Assembly (NCBI RefSeq): GCF_001029445.1
Contig: NZ_LDOT01000032.1
Span: 1-64,000 of the forward strand
Direction: 5' to 3'
DNA: 64,000 bases
From: Photobacterium aquae
Lineage (GTDB): Bacteria > Pseudomonadota > Gammaproteobacteria > Enterobacterales > Vibrionaceae
The notes under the pieces: generated by a model
The model's input: the letters and a program-made list of their open reading frames with translations, nothing else
The model's database searches: none
What the model was told of the DNA's origin: nothing
In this document: positions 1-7,633 of the stretch, piece by piece
Position numbering within the stretch: the stretch's first letter is position 1
Layout of the letters: every line of letters starts with the position of its first letter
Position numbers and translations under genes: made by a program

Positions 1-270
1 GAGGTGGTTGCCGGGGCCGAAGCGGTACAGTCTGGGAACGCGGTAGACGAGGTGGCCAATGAAATAGCATTTACTTCTGAACGAGTAAAATCAGTTTATA
101 TGTATCTATTGAGTAAATATCCAGTTAATGCTCAACAAGCAATAGTTATTAACTATCGAGATACAGGATTACTAAGTGATTTGGCTTCTGAGTTAGAAAT
201 GAACACTTTTGAGTTAAGTAAAATTCTAATGAGTGAAAAGAAATTATTTACAGGGAATGAAAATGAGTGA
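1..270 (+). CDS. C-terminal end of the gene upstream of traD (possibly relaxase traI)
   Basis: The frame is open at the left edge and ends at TGA 268-270, so only the last 89 residues are visible. The sequence is mostly helical and has no motif I recognise. Its stop overlaps the traD start (ATGAGTGA arrangement), indicating translational coupling. In SXT/IncA/C-type elements the gene directly before traD is the MOBH relaxase traI, so this may be its C-terminus, but nothing in the residues proves that. A GTG at position 4 could be read as a start, but the codon before it is also open, so a fragment is more likely. Confidence 0.5.
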   Translation, partial: EVVAGAEAVQSGNAVDEVANEIAFTSERVKSVYMYLLSKYPVNAQQAIVINYRDTGLLSDLASELEMNTFELSKILMSEKKLFTGNENE

Positions 271-2098
271 TCCAAAGAAATATGAATACCCATATAGAAC
301 AAACCATGAATGCCATTTGGTTTTTATATGGTTCTTTCTAGGTTTGACATCGCTATATATACAATTTATTGATGATAAGTTACCCCAGAGGCCATATCAA
401 ATATTTTCATTATTCTGCTTTGGCATTGGAGTTTGGTTTTCATTTAAAGCAATAGAATTGTTTATTAGCAAAAAAAGGTTAAAAGGATATCCTTTATGCT
501 TTCTTGAACCAAATTGCAAAGAAATTCTTAAAGCGAAAAAAAACAACATAAAGAATAAAGAAATTTGGCTAGGCTGGGGTAACGAGTGGACTCAAAAAGA
601 AACCCAATTGATTTATGAGTTATCCAAAAGAAGTATGGTTGATATTCTTGGTGAATCTGACCTTGAGACAGAAAAGGGGCAAGGATTCATTCATGGCGTT
701 TTAGAAAGAGAAAAAGAGATTAAGTTTCCAATTAGTTTGATGAATGGGCATACATTGATAACAGGTGCTTCTGGTAGTGGAAAAACGCGTATATTTGACC
801 TAATAATTAGTCAATTAATTGAGCGTGGTGAAACGTGTATATTGTATGATCCTAAAAATGACCATGATATTAAAGAACTATGTAAAAAAACATTGGAATC
901 ATTAGGCCGAAGTGAAGATTTTTTGTTTTTAAATCCATCGTACCCAAGAGAATCAATTAGAATCAATCCGCTTAAAACATTCGGAAAGTCTTCTGAAATA
1001 TCTAATCGTGTGGTTGCCAATATTGATTCAGGGGGAGATAGATATTATGTCGATTTATGTTTTACAGTTGTGCAAAGTATTGTTGATGCAATGCATATTA
1101 TCGGAGAGCAAGTATCTCTCGTTCGTATAAAATATTATTTTAGTAATTATGAAACATTGATTGAGAAAACAATCTGCGAATGGATGACACTTAAGAGAGT
1201 TGATTGGCGTAAAGATTTTATTTCAACTTTAGAAAAGTTAAAAGATCCAGCATTACGTGCGGCTTGCTGTATTAGCTATTATGAGAAAAAGGTAGAAAAA
1301 AAACATCCATCATCTGAAATACAACTACTAATAGATTTTCTAACTACAAAAAGAAAAGCATTTGAAAACAGTACGGGGTCATTAACTGCTGCTCTAACTA
1401 AATTAACAATTGGTGAAATGGCAGAGTTATTATCACCAAGTGATCTTAATGATCATAGACCGATGTATGATATTGAGACAATTATTACTAATAAAAAGGT
1501 ATTGTTTGTTGGTAGTGCAAGTTTGGCAGATAGAATTACATCGAGTGCAATAACAAAAATGTTCTTAGCAGAATTAGCTTGTATTGCATCTAATCGATAT
1601 GACTACAAAATTATGAAAGAGGAACTTGGGTATATAAATATTTTTGTCGATGAAGCGAGTGAGGTTGTATGTGAATCGTTGTTGCAACTAGTCAATAAAT
1701 CTCGCGGGGCAAAATTTCGAATTTTTATTGCAACACAAGGTATATCAGACTTTATAGCTGAAATGGGTGATGAGGCAATGTCTAATCAATTTCTTTCATC
1801 GTTGAATAATGTTATATCGACACGTAGTTTTGATAAACCTTCTCAAGAAAAAATTGTAGCCGGGCAACCTACAACAAGAGTTAAATATATTGCACCTGCC
1901 CAAGTGAATACATCATCAGCAGCTGATCCGACAGCAATGGGGGGAAATGTTAGTGAAAGGATGGTTGAAGAAGAAGTTGAATTATTTTCAATTAAACTTA
2001 TGGCAAAGCTACCTGATTGTGAATATGTTGCTCAATTTGCCGATGGAAAATTGATTAAGGGGAGAGTCCCAATACAAGCTAAAAAGAGAGAAGCATGA
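263..2098 (+). CDS. traD: TraD/TraG-type type IV coupling protein
   Basis: Inner-membrane ATPase that links the relaxosome to the secretion channel. Two hydrophobic segments lie near residues 20-75, followed by a cytoplasmic ATPase domain with Walker A GASGSGKTR near residue 170 and a Walker B-like FVDEAS near residue 460; the ATQG stretch after it also fits coupling proteins. I chose ATG 263 (MSDPKK) because AGGGA lies just upstream and the codon overlaps the preceding stop; an upstream GTG at 233 is in frame but less likely. The 611-residue length fits the SXT/IncHI TraD group. It overlaps the next gene by 4 nt. Confidence 0.93.
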   Translation: MSDPKKYEYPYRTNHECHLVFIWFFLGLTSLYIQFIDDKLPQRPYQIFSLFCFGIGVWFSFKAIELFISKKRLKGYPLCFLEPNCKEILKAKKNNIKNKEIWLGWGNEWTQKETQLIYELSKRSMVDILGESDLETEKGQGFIHGVLEREKEIKFPISLMNGHTLITGASGSGKTRIFDLIISQLIERGETCILYDPKNDHDIKELCKKTLESLGRSEDFLFLNPSYPRESIRINPLKTFGKSSEISNRVVANIDSGGDRYYVDLCFTVVQSIVDAMHIIGEQVSLVRIKYYFSNYETLIEKTICEWMTLKRVDWRKDFISTLEKLKDPALRAACCISYYEKKVEKKHPSSEIQLLIDFLTTKRKAFENSTGSLTAALTKLTIGEMAELLSPSDLNDHRPMYDIETIITNKKVLFVGSASLADRITSSAITKMFLAELACIASNRYDYKIMKEELGYINIFVDEASEVVCESLLQLVNKSRGAKFRIFIATQGISDFIAEMGDEAMSNQFLSSLNNVISTRSFDKPSQEKIVAGQPTTRVKYIAPAQVNTSSAADPTAMGGNVSERMVEEEVELFSIKLMAKLPDCEYVAQFADGKLIKGRVPIQAKKREA

Positions 2099-2736
2099 TG
2101 TTAAAAAATCAAAAAAATGTAATTTTAATTATGATCATTTTGGCTTTTCAGGTTATAACATTGCTAACGTTTGTTGATGAAGAACTCATGGCGAAGATCA
2201 TCGCTGATGAAGTTTCTTATATGGATGAGTATTACACGGAAGATTTAACAAATAAAATCCTAAACGATGGGAATGATCTATACACACGATTGATTGTAGA
2301 AACAGGTGTTGAGTTTGAAATATATAATGCTCTAATTCCAGATGAATATTTGAGAACGGGCCAAATTCAAGATGACCAATTAGCAACGAATATTTTTGGA
2401 TACTCATATGATCGAATTTCATCTTTTTTTGAATCTATACGGTTTTCAATGATCCGAATGTATTCAATAGCTTCATGGGGAAAATTAATGATAATGATGA
2501 TAATCGGATTTGTTTTAACTGGTTATAAACTTAGGCAGATAAAAAAGACGAATTTCGACTATACATCACCTCTAAGACAAGAATATGCCCAACGGTTAAC
2601 AGTGTTCATGCCTGTGATAGTTTGGTTGGTGATTTGGTGTCCATTAGCGATATCGCCATTTTTTTATCCATTAATGGGATTTATTCTTGCGTTATCTTTA
2701 AGTTTGTTTATCTCTAATACTGCTAAAAAAGTCTAA
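2095..2736 (+). CDS. traJ: Conjugative membrane protein, DUF4400/TraJ-like
   Basis: A 213-residue membrane protein: hydrophobic segments at about 6-24 and 130-147, and a hydrophobic pair at about 178-208. Position directly after traD, length and topology match the DUF4400 family, called TraJ or s043 in SXT-type elements, whose role in transfer is poorly defined. The start ATG overlaps the traD stop (ATGATG), so translation is probably coupled. The family call rests mainly on synteny and topology rather than on a motif. Confidence 0.7.
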   Translation: MMLKNQKNVILIMIILAFQVITLLTFVDEELMAKIIADEVSYMDEYYTEDLTNKILNDGNDLYTRLIVETGVEFEIYNALIPDEYLRTGQIQDDQLATNIFGYSYDRISSFFESIRFSMIRMYSIASWGKLMIMMIIGFVLTGYKLRQIKKTNFDYTSPLRQEYAQRLTVFMPVIVWLVIWCPLAISPFFYPLMGFILALSLSLFISNTAKKV

Positions 2737-2807
2737 TATTAATTTTTAAAGTTTATATATTAAATATCAAGTGGTATATTAAGACATCCATATAGGCTTC
2801 TAGGTTT

Positions 2808-2842
2808 GCGCTTATCAATTAATGATAAGTGCAATTCCTTTT
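2808..2842 (+). terminator. Hairpin with T-rich tail after traJ
   Basis: GCGCTTATC (2808-2816) pairs with GATAAGTGC (2824-2832) around a 7-nt loop, with one G.T pair, and six T follow at about 2837. It lies in the 131-bp gap between traJ and traL and probably separates the traD transcript from the traL-N operon, whose promoter should then lie between here and 2868. Confidence 0.6.
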
Positions 2843-2867
2843 TTATTAATTATATCCGAGATTACTT

Positions 2868-3155
2868 ATGAATGAAGATATTGATATACCAGATATGATT
2901 GAAGAACCAAGCCATATACTGTTTTGGCAGTGGGATGTGATTTTGCCAATAGGTGTGTTTGTTATGATCGGTATTTTATTTAATTTCGCTTTTACCGGGT
3001 TAATCATGGGAGTGTTGATGTCACGACAATACTGTAAGATTAGAGATAATAAGCCGAAGGGGTATTTTTCACATTGGATATATTCATTAGGTTTTATGAC
3101 TGAATCTGAGAAAATGAAATCGGTTGTAAATCCTAACATTAATAGGTTTGACTAA
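2868..3155 (+). CDS. traL: Conjugal transfer pilus assembly protein TraL
   Basis: A 95-residue protein with two hydrophobic segments (about 23-60) and short polar ends, the size and topology of F-type TraL, a small inner-membrane component thought to help seed pilus assembly (VirB3-like). It is the first gene of the L-E-K-B-V-A series, which supports the call. The ATG at 2868 has only a weak purine stretch upstream (ATCCGAGATTACTT). Confidence 0.8.
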   Translation: MNEDIDIPDMIEEPSHILFWQWDVILPIGVFVMIGILFNFAFTGLIMGVLMSRQYCKIRDNKPKGYFSHWIYSLGFMTESEKMKSVVNPNINRFD

Positions 3156-3174
3156 TAATTTTAATGGATGAAAA

Positions 3175-3768
3175 ATGAACATAAACATGTTTAATTTTGA
3201 CCTCAAAAAACTGAGGTTAACTACAATAATTCAACTTTCGATAATTTCTGTTCTTTGTATTAGTAATATAATGTTGGTTTCGTCAGTGGTAAGTAAGAGG
3301 GAAACGATCCTTCAATCACCTCTTTCATTATGTAAAGGTGCAAAATTTACAGATTTTAGTATGGATGAAGGATCTCATAAATTATTTGGTTATACATTGG
3401 CTACAGTTTTGGGAAATGTTAATCCATCAAATGTTGATTACGTCAGAAACTCTATACTTTCATATGCAAATTCAAGTGTTTATAATAAAGTCAATGAAAT
3501 CATATCATTACAGCTTGATAAGATAAAAACTGATGAAGTTGTTATGACATATCATCCAGATAATATTATTTTTGAGGATGGAAAAGTGTTTATAACGGGC
3601 CTTCAAACGATAGAGGGTTTAACAGGTAAAAAACGTCGAGAGTTACGAACCTATGAATTTATTTTCAAGGTTAATAATTATCAAACATCTTTTGTGTATA
3701 TCAATACCTATCAAGGGAAAGCACATACTATTAAATGGAATGAAGCATATGAACAAAAAAATAAGTAA
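3175..3768 (+). CDS. traE: Conjugal transfer pilus assembly protein TraE
   Basis: A 197-residue VirB8-like protein with one N-terminal transmembrane segment (about 17-38) and a periplasmic domain. The segment RELRTYEFIFKV near residues 150-165 resembles the TraE core. It scaffolds the inner-membrane platform of the F-type secretion system. It lies between traL and traK, and its 3' end overlaps the traK start by 20 nt. Confidence 0.88.
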   Translation: MNINMFNFDLKKLRLTTIIQLSIISVLCISNIMLVSSVVSKRETILQSPLSLCKGAKFTDFSMDEGSHKLFGYTLATVLGNVNPSNVDYVRNSILSYANSSVYNKVNEIISLQLDKIKTDEVVMTYHPDNIIFEDGKVFITGLQTIEGLTGKKRRELRTYEFIFKVNNYQTSFVYINTYQGKAHTIKWNEAYEQKNK

Positions 3769-4591
3769 ATTAACAGTGGCAGCTTTTGCTATATTATTGA
3801 TTGCTCCCGCATCAGGTACTAAATTGGCTAGTGCCAGTTTTGATTCTTCATCGAATGAAAAAGCTGTCTATTCAAAACAAATAAAACAAGTAGTGAGAGG
3901 GGAAACCGTTCGTGCTTATATATCAGATCGACACATAAATAGAATTATTACGCCTTTTAAATCACCTAGTGTTAAAGGTGATAGCATCAAGGGAGTAACA
4001 ATAAATAAAATAGATAATGTCTTATATGTAAGCACAAATCAAAAACAACCAATAGGCATGTTTATTACAGAGAATGGTGATGAATTATCAGCTGTAAAAC
4101 TGCTTTTAGTTCCAGAAGAAATGTCGTCCCAAGAAATAAATCTTAATGGCTTACCACAAATTTACTCATCAGTAGCAGCAAAACAGTTCGAAAAATCTCA
4201 TCCACATATTGATCTTATTAAGTTAGTTAATAAATCACTAGCATTAGGTGAGGTGCCAAAAGGGTATGTGCAATCGTCACCAAATGCCTATTATTTCCCT
4301 ACATGTTATCAGGAAGGACTGTCATTTGATTTTTCAAGAGGCCAGTTTTTTGAAGGGGGGGATATGGTTGTTTCCATTGGGGTTATTAGTAACAAATCTC
4401 CAATCAATATTGAGTTTAAGGAGAACTCTTGTAGCTATAACAATAATGGAACAATAAATAAAAATATTGTATCTGTTAGTGCGTTCCCGAATGTTTATTT
4501 GCGACCTAGCCAAAAGACAGAAGTTTTTGTTATGCAATTAAAACATGAATTTAGGGAAAAATCCCGGCAGCGAGAGAAATTGGTGAATTAA
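3749..4591 (+). CDS. traK: Conjugal transfer protein TraK (VirB9-like)
   Basis: Secretin-like periplasmic protein that joins TraB and the lipoprotein TraV in the outer-membrane core complex. The start at 3749 (MNKKISKLT) gives a clear signal peptide with likely cleavage near LASA; upstream in-frame codons would put a non-signal sequence in front. The body contains beta-rich segments and the late motif LRPSQKTEVFVM. Length is about 280 residues. The stop is adjacent to the traB ATG at 4592. Confidence 0.87.
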   Translation: MNKKISKLTVAAFAILLIAPASGTKLASASFDSSSNEKAVYSKQIKQVVRGETVRAYISDRHINRIITPFKSPSVKGDSIKGVTINKIDNVLYVSTNQKQPIGMFITENGDELSAVKLLLVPEEMSSQEINLNGLPQIYSSVAAKQFEKSHPHIDLIKLVNKSLALGEVPKGYVQSSPNAYYFPTCYQEGLSFDFSRGQFFEGGDMVVSIGVISNKSPINIEFKENSCSYNNNGTINKNIVSVSAFPNVYLRPSQKTEVFVMQLKHEFREKSRQREKLVN

Positions 4592-6001
4592 ATGTTTAAA
4601 ATCAAAGAGCAATTATATTCTAGATTATCACCCAAACAAATATCATGGCTAACTTGTGGGGGATTTGTATTTGGTCTTTTTATTATAATTCTGATCACTA
4701 CACCAGAAGATAAAGCCAAAGAAGATAATCATTCAAAGTATGGTGAAATTGAAAATATCCTCATCAATGAAAACACCAGAAAATATTCACTTCAAGCCAT
4801 GCAAGATAACTATCGCTCTATGCAAAGGAGTCAATTAGAGTTAGAGAAAGAGAATGAAAAACTAAGAAATGAATATAATGGGATGAAGGAGAAAATAATA
4901 TCCTCAGCTGTTCTTACAGATGAGGTCAAAAGATTGAAAAAGGAACTTAGTGAACTTACGGCCAGTGTTAATAAAAGTGATAATGAGGAAGCACTGCGCA
5001 TAGCAAAAAGTGTAGGCCATATTTTAAATGAGGCTAATATAGCAAGCGAGCTTGATATCTCATCAATTTTACCTGTTGAAAGCCATGTTGAGCGTGAGGT
5101 TTCAGAATTAAAGAAAACACCTCCTGCACCCAAAGTAAGTAATCAAAATGAAAATAAAACTTTCATTTACACAAGGCCAACAAAAATTGCCAACAACACC
5201 GATGATACCTTAATAAAGCCATCGGAAAATGATCCTGTGTATGAGATCAAAAGTAATTCAGAATTACCATCTATCAGTCGTTCATATAGAGGGACTATTA
5301 CTGATGCACGGACAGAGCAGATGATGATAGTAATTGAGGACGAGAAGGTAAAATCACCGCCATATTCGTTAACACTGCCAACAGGAACAATAATGAGTGG
5401 CGTGTTATTAACGGGGGTGAATGTGCCGACTTCGCAATCTGCGTTTGATAATCCGATGCCCGTTTTATTCAGAATAAAAAATGAGGCAATTATGCCTAAT
5501 TTTAATTCTGAAACTCGTATTGAAGAATGTTTTGGTACTCTTGGTGGTTATGGTGATCTGTCGTCAAGACGTGCGTATTTTAGGGGGAATACGTTGTCTT
5601 GTATTACCGAGGACAAAATTGCTATCGATCTACCATTAGAAGGATATGTGGTTGGTGAAGATGGAAAAGCGGGGTTGCATGGTCGTCTAGTTTCCAAAAG
5701 CCAAGAGGTCTTAATTAACTCGATGCTATCTGGGGCAGGAAGCGGTTTAGCCAGTGCGTTTAACGTTTCTCCTGTGCCAGTAATTTCAACGGACTCCACA
5801 GGCAAACAACAATACGATTCAGTGTTTAGCCCTGATGCGTTACAAGGTGGAGCAGCTAAGGGCGCTAGTCAAGCATTTGAGAAATTGGCTGATTATTGGA
5901 TGAAACTCGCAGATGCACAACATCCTGTCATTGAAATTGGTGCAATGCGTGAAATCGATTTTGTCTTAACTCGTGGGATTTCAACAAATGATGCTAAATA
6001 A
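4592..6001 (+). CDS. traB: Conjugal transfer protein TraB (VirB10-like)
   Basis: A 469-residue protein spanning from the inner membrane to the core complex. It has a short cytoplasmic N-terminus, a transmembrane segment at about 19-38, a coiled coil near 70-130, a proline-rich linker, and a C-terminal TrbI/VirB10-type beta domain beginning near residue 230, including the GTIMSGVLLTGV motif. It starts directly after traK and its end overlaps traV. Confidence 0.93.
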   Translation: MFKIKEQLYSRLSPKQISWLTCGGFVFGLFIIILITTPEDKAKEDNHSKYGEIENILINENTRKYSLQAMQDNYRSMQRSQLELEKENEKLRNEYNGMKEKIISSAVLTDEVKRLKKELSELTASVNKSDNEEALRIAKSVGHILNEANIASELDISSILPVESHVEREVSELKKTPPAPKVSNQNENKTFIYTRPTKIANNTDDTLIKPSENDPVYEIKSNSELPSISRSYRGTITDARTEQMMIVIEDEKVKSPPYSLTLPTGTIMSGVLLTGVNVPTSQSAFDNPMPVLFRIKNEAIMPNFNSETRIEECFGTLGGYGDLSSRRAYFRGNTLSCITEDKIAIDLPLEGYVVGEDGKAGLHGRLVSKSQEVLINSMLSGAGSGLASAFNVSPVPVISTDSTGKQQYDSVFSPDALQGGAAKGASQAFEKLADYWMKLADAQHPVIEIGAMREIDFVLTRGISTNDAK

Positions 6002-6539
6002 GTATTTTATACATTCAGTTCTATTATTATCTTTAAGTGGTTGTAGTTCTTTTGGTGAGAGTAACTTTACGTGTGGTGACTCATCAGAATCAGGAGCTTG
6101 TGGTTCAACAAGAGATATTTATTATGCGACACAAGGAAGTATCGAAAGTAAGGGGAAAGTTACAGTTTTTAAAAATGGTGAACCATATATTTATGATGTT
6201 AAAACGGGACATTTGACTGATGGCGAATTAAACCCTATTCATGAGAATAATGACGATGGCTTAATTCTTGAAAAGAAAGAAAATAATCTGGAGATTAAGT
6301 ATCCTACATTATATACTTATTCTGCTGATGGTATTCCTATTCGCACCCCTACTGTTGTTCAAAGAATTTGGTACGCGCCTTGGCGCGATAAAGACGATGA
6401 TTTACATATGAGTGGTTTAATTTATACGGAGATTGTTTCTAGTAAGTGGGAACTAACGAATGTTAATGAACACAAAAGAAAAAACATTACCTTAATCAAA
6501 CCATTAAAATCACCATCTAAGATCAAAAAGAAACAGTAA
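5988..6539 (+). CDS. traV: Outer-membrane lipoprotein TraV
   Basis: A 183-residue lipoprotein with a short signal ending in a lipobox (SLSGC) and further cysteines soon after (FTCGD, SGACG), typical of TraV, the VirB7-like anchor of the core complex. I take ATG 5988 (or 5991) inside the end of traB as the start because it gives a normal lipoprotein signal. The gap to traA is short and holds a TTTGGAGATAA ribosome site. Confidence 0.85.
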   Translation: MMLNKYFIHSVLLLSLSGCSSFGESNFTCGDSSESGACGSTRDIYYATQGSIESKGKVTVFKNGEPYIYDVKTGHLTDGELNPIHENNDDGLILEKKENNLEIKYPTLYTYSADGIPIRTPTVVQRIWYAPWRDKDDDLHMSGLIYTEIVSSKWELTNVNEHKRKNITLIKPLKSPSKIKKKQ

Positions 6540-6562
6540 TAAATATTATTTGGAGATAAACA

Positions 6563-6937
6563 ATGACATTTTTAGTTTGTAAAATTCCTCAGTTTAAATT
6601 TACTGAGAAACAAATAGACATTCTATATAAAACTTTTTTCTTTATTTCGTTGTGCCTAGTTTTTGTATTACTTAATGATGCTTGGGCAACAGGGGGAGCT
6701 GGCGGTGGTTCTGGTGCAGGGACAGAAGGTGCAGGAATCCTGAACCATGTTAAAGGTTGGATGCAGGGTAACTATGGTAAGGCAATAGCTCTTGCGTTCG
6801 TGGTTGTTGGCCTTCTAGCGTCTATTAAAAGTTTTACTCTTTGGGCGTTTGTTATTGGATTGGGGGCTGCATTAGGTATTGTTTATACACCTGATATGAT
6901 TGACGAAGTATTTACAGCCACTTTGCCTTTATTGTGA
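6563..6937 (+). CDS. traA: F-type pilin precursor TraA
   Basis: A 124-residue propilin. A long leader ends in NDAWA, a leader-peptidase-type cleavage site followed by TGGAGGGSGAGTEGAG, and two hydrophobic stretches (about 78-112) would build the filament. Size, two-helix design and position between traV and the dsbC-like gene match TraA of the SXT/IncA/C group. A good ribosome site (TGGAGATAAACA) precedes the ATG. Confidence 0.9.
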   Translation: MTFLVCKIPQFKFTEKQIDILYKTFFFISLCLVFVLLNDAWATGGAGGGSGAGTEGAGILNHVKGWMQGNYGKAIALAFVVVGLLASIKSFTLWAFVIGLGAALGIVYTPDMIDEVFTATLPLL

Positions 6938-6954
6938 TGTTATAAGGACACCTA

Positions 6955-7620
6955 ATGTTAAAATTTGCATTTGGTGTCCTTGCTCTTTGTTTTACATGGA
7001 GCAATGACGCCTTAGCCAGCGAAGATGCTGGCATTTTTTTTAATCAAATAAAAAATACCAAAAATACATTTTCTTTACCTGATTCAAAGGTGCTAGTTTC
7101 AACAGTTAAAAATGAGCAAGTTGTAATACTGGATAACCAAAGATATGTTGTTAAAGGGAAGCTATATGATTTATGGAGTAAGTCAGAAGTAAATTCAAAG
7201 GATGACATAGATAAAAACAAAGACTTTTTCCCTTTTTCACAATTAAAACTAAACGCAGCAAAATTACTAGATAATAAAGTCAAAAATGCTGATTATGCGG
7301 TATTTATTGACCCCTTAAATAATCCTAATGAAACATATAAAAAGGTTAAAAATAAATTATTGGGCCAAAAAAAAATTCAACTAATTTACACTGTTGATGT
7401 AAAATCTCTTAATGATGAAAAGTTGAAACGTTTTTTTGGTTTTTCTTGTTTAATTGATAAGTTGGATTTCACTCTTGAAAATCCATTTCCAGATAATGTA
7501 ATTCCCCACGATAGTCCGTGTGATGATCGTATCTATAACACGACTGGAATATCGATGTTATTGAATATAACTCCACCACTGATTATAGATCTATCGAAGG
7601 ACAAAATTATTAATTTATAA
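6955..7620 (+). CDS. DsbC/TrbB-like periplasmic protein lacking the CxxC motif
   Basis: A 221-residue exported protein with a signal peptide ending near DALA. The segment VVILDNQRYVVKGKLYDLW (about 56-74) matches the dimerisation domain of DsbC, and its place between traA and traC is that of dsbC in SXT/IncA/C elements. In DsbC the thioredoxin part carries DPTCPYC; here the matching stretch reads FIDPLNNPNETY (about 117-128), with no cysteines. Only C165 and C189 remain in the mature part. It is therefore probably a structural or chaperone relative that has lost disulfide-exchange chemistry. Confidence 0.65.
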   Translation: MLKFAFGVLALCFTWSNDALASEDAGIFFNQIKNTKNTFSLPDSKVLVSTVKNEQVVILDNQRYVVKGKLYDLWSKSEVNSKDDIDKNKDFFPFSQLKLNAAKLLDNKVKNADYAVFIDPLNNPNETYKKVKNKLLGQKKIQLIYTVDVKSLNDEKLKRFFGFSCLIDKLDFTLENPFPDNVIPHDSPCDDRIYNTTGISMLLNITPPLIIDLSKDKIINL

Positions 7621-7633
7621 GGATGAGATTATT

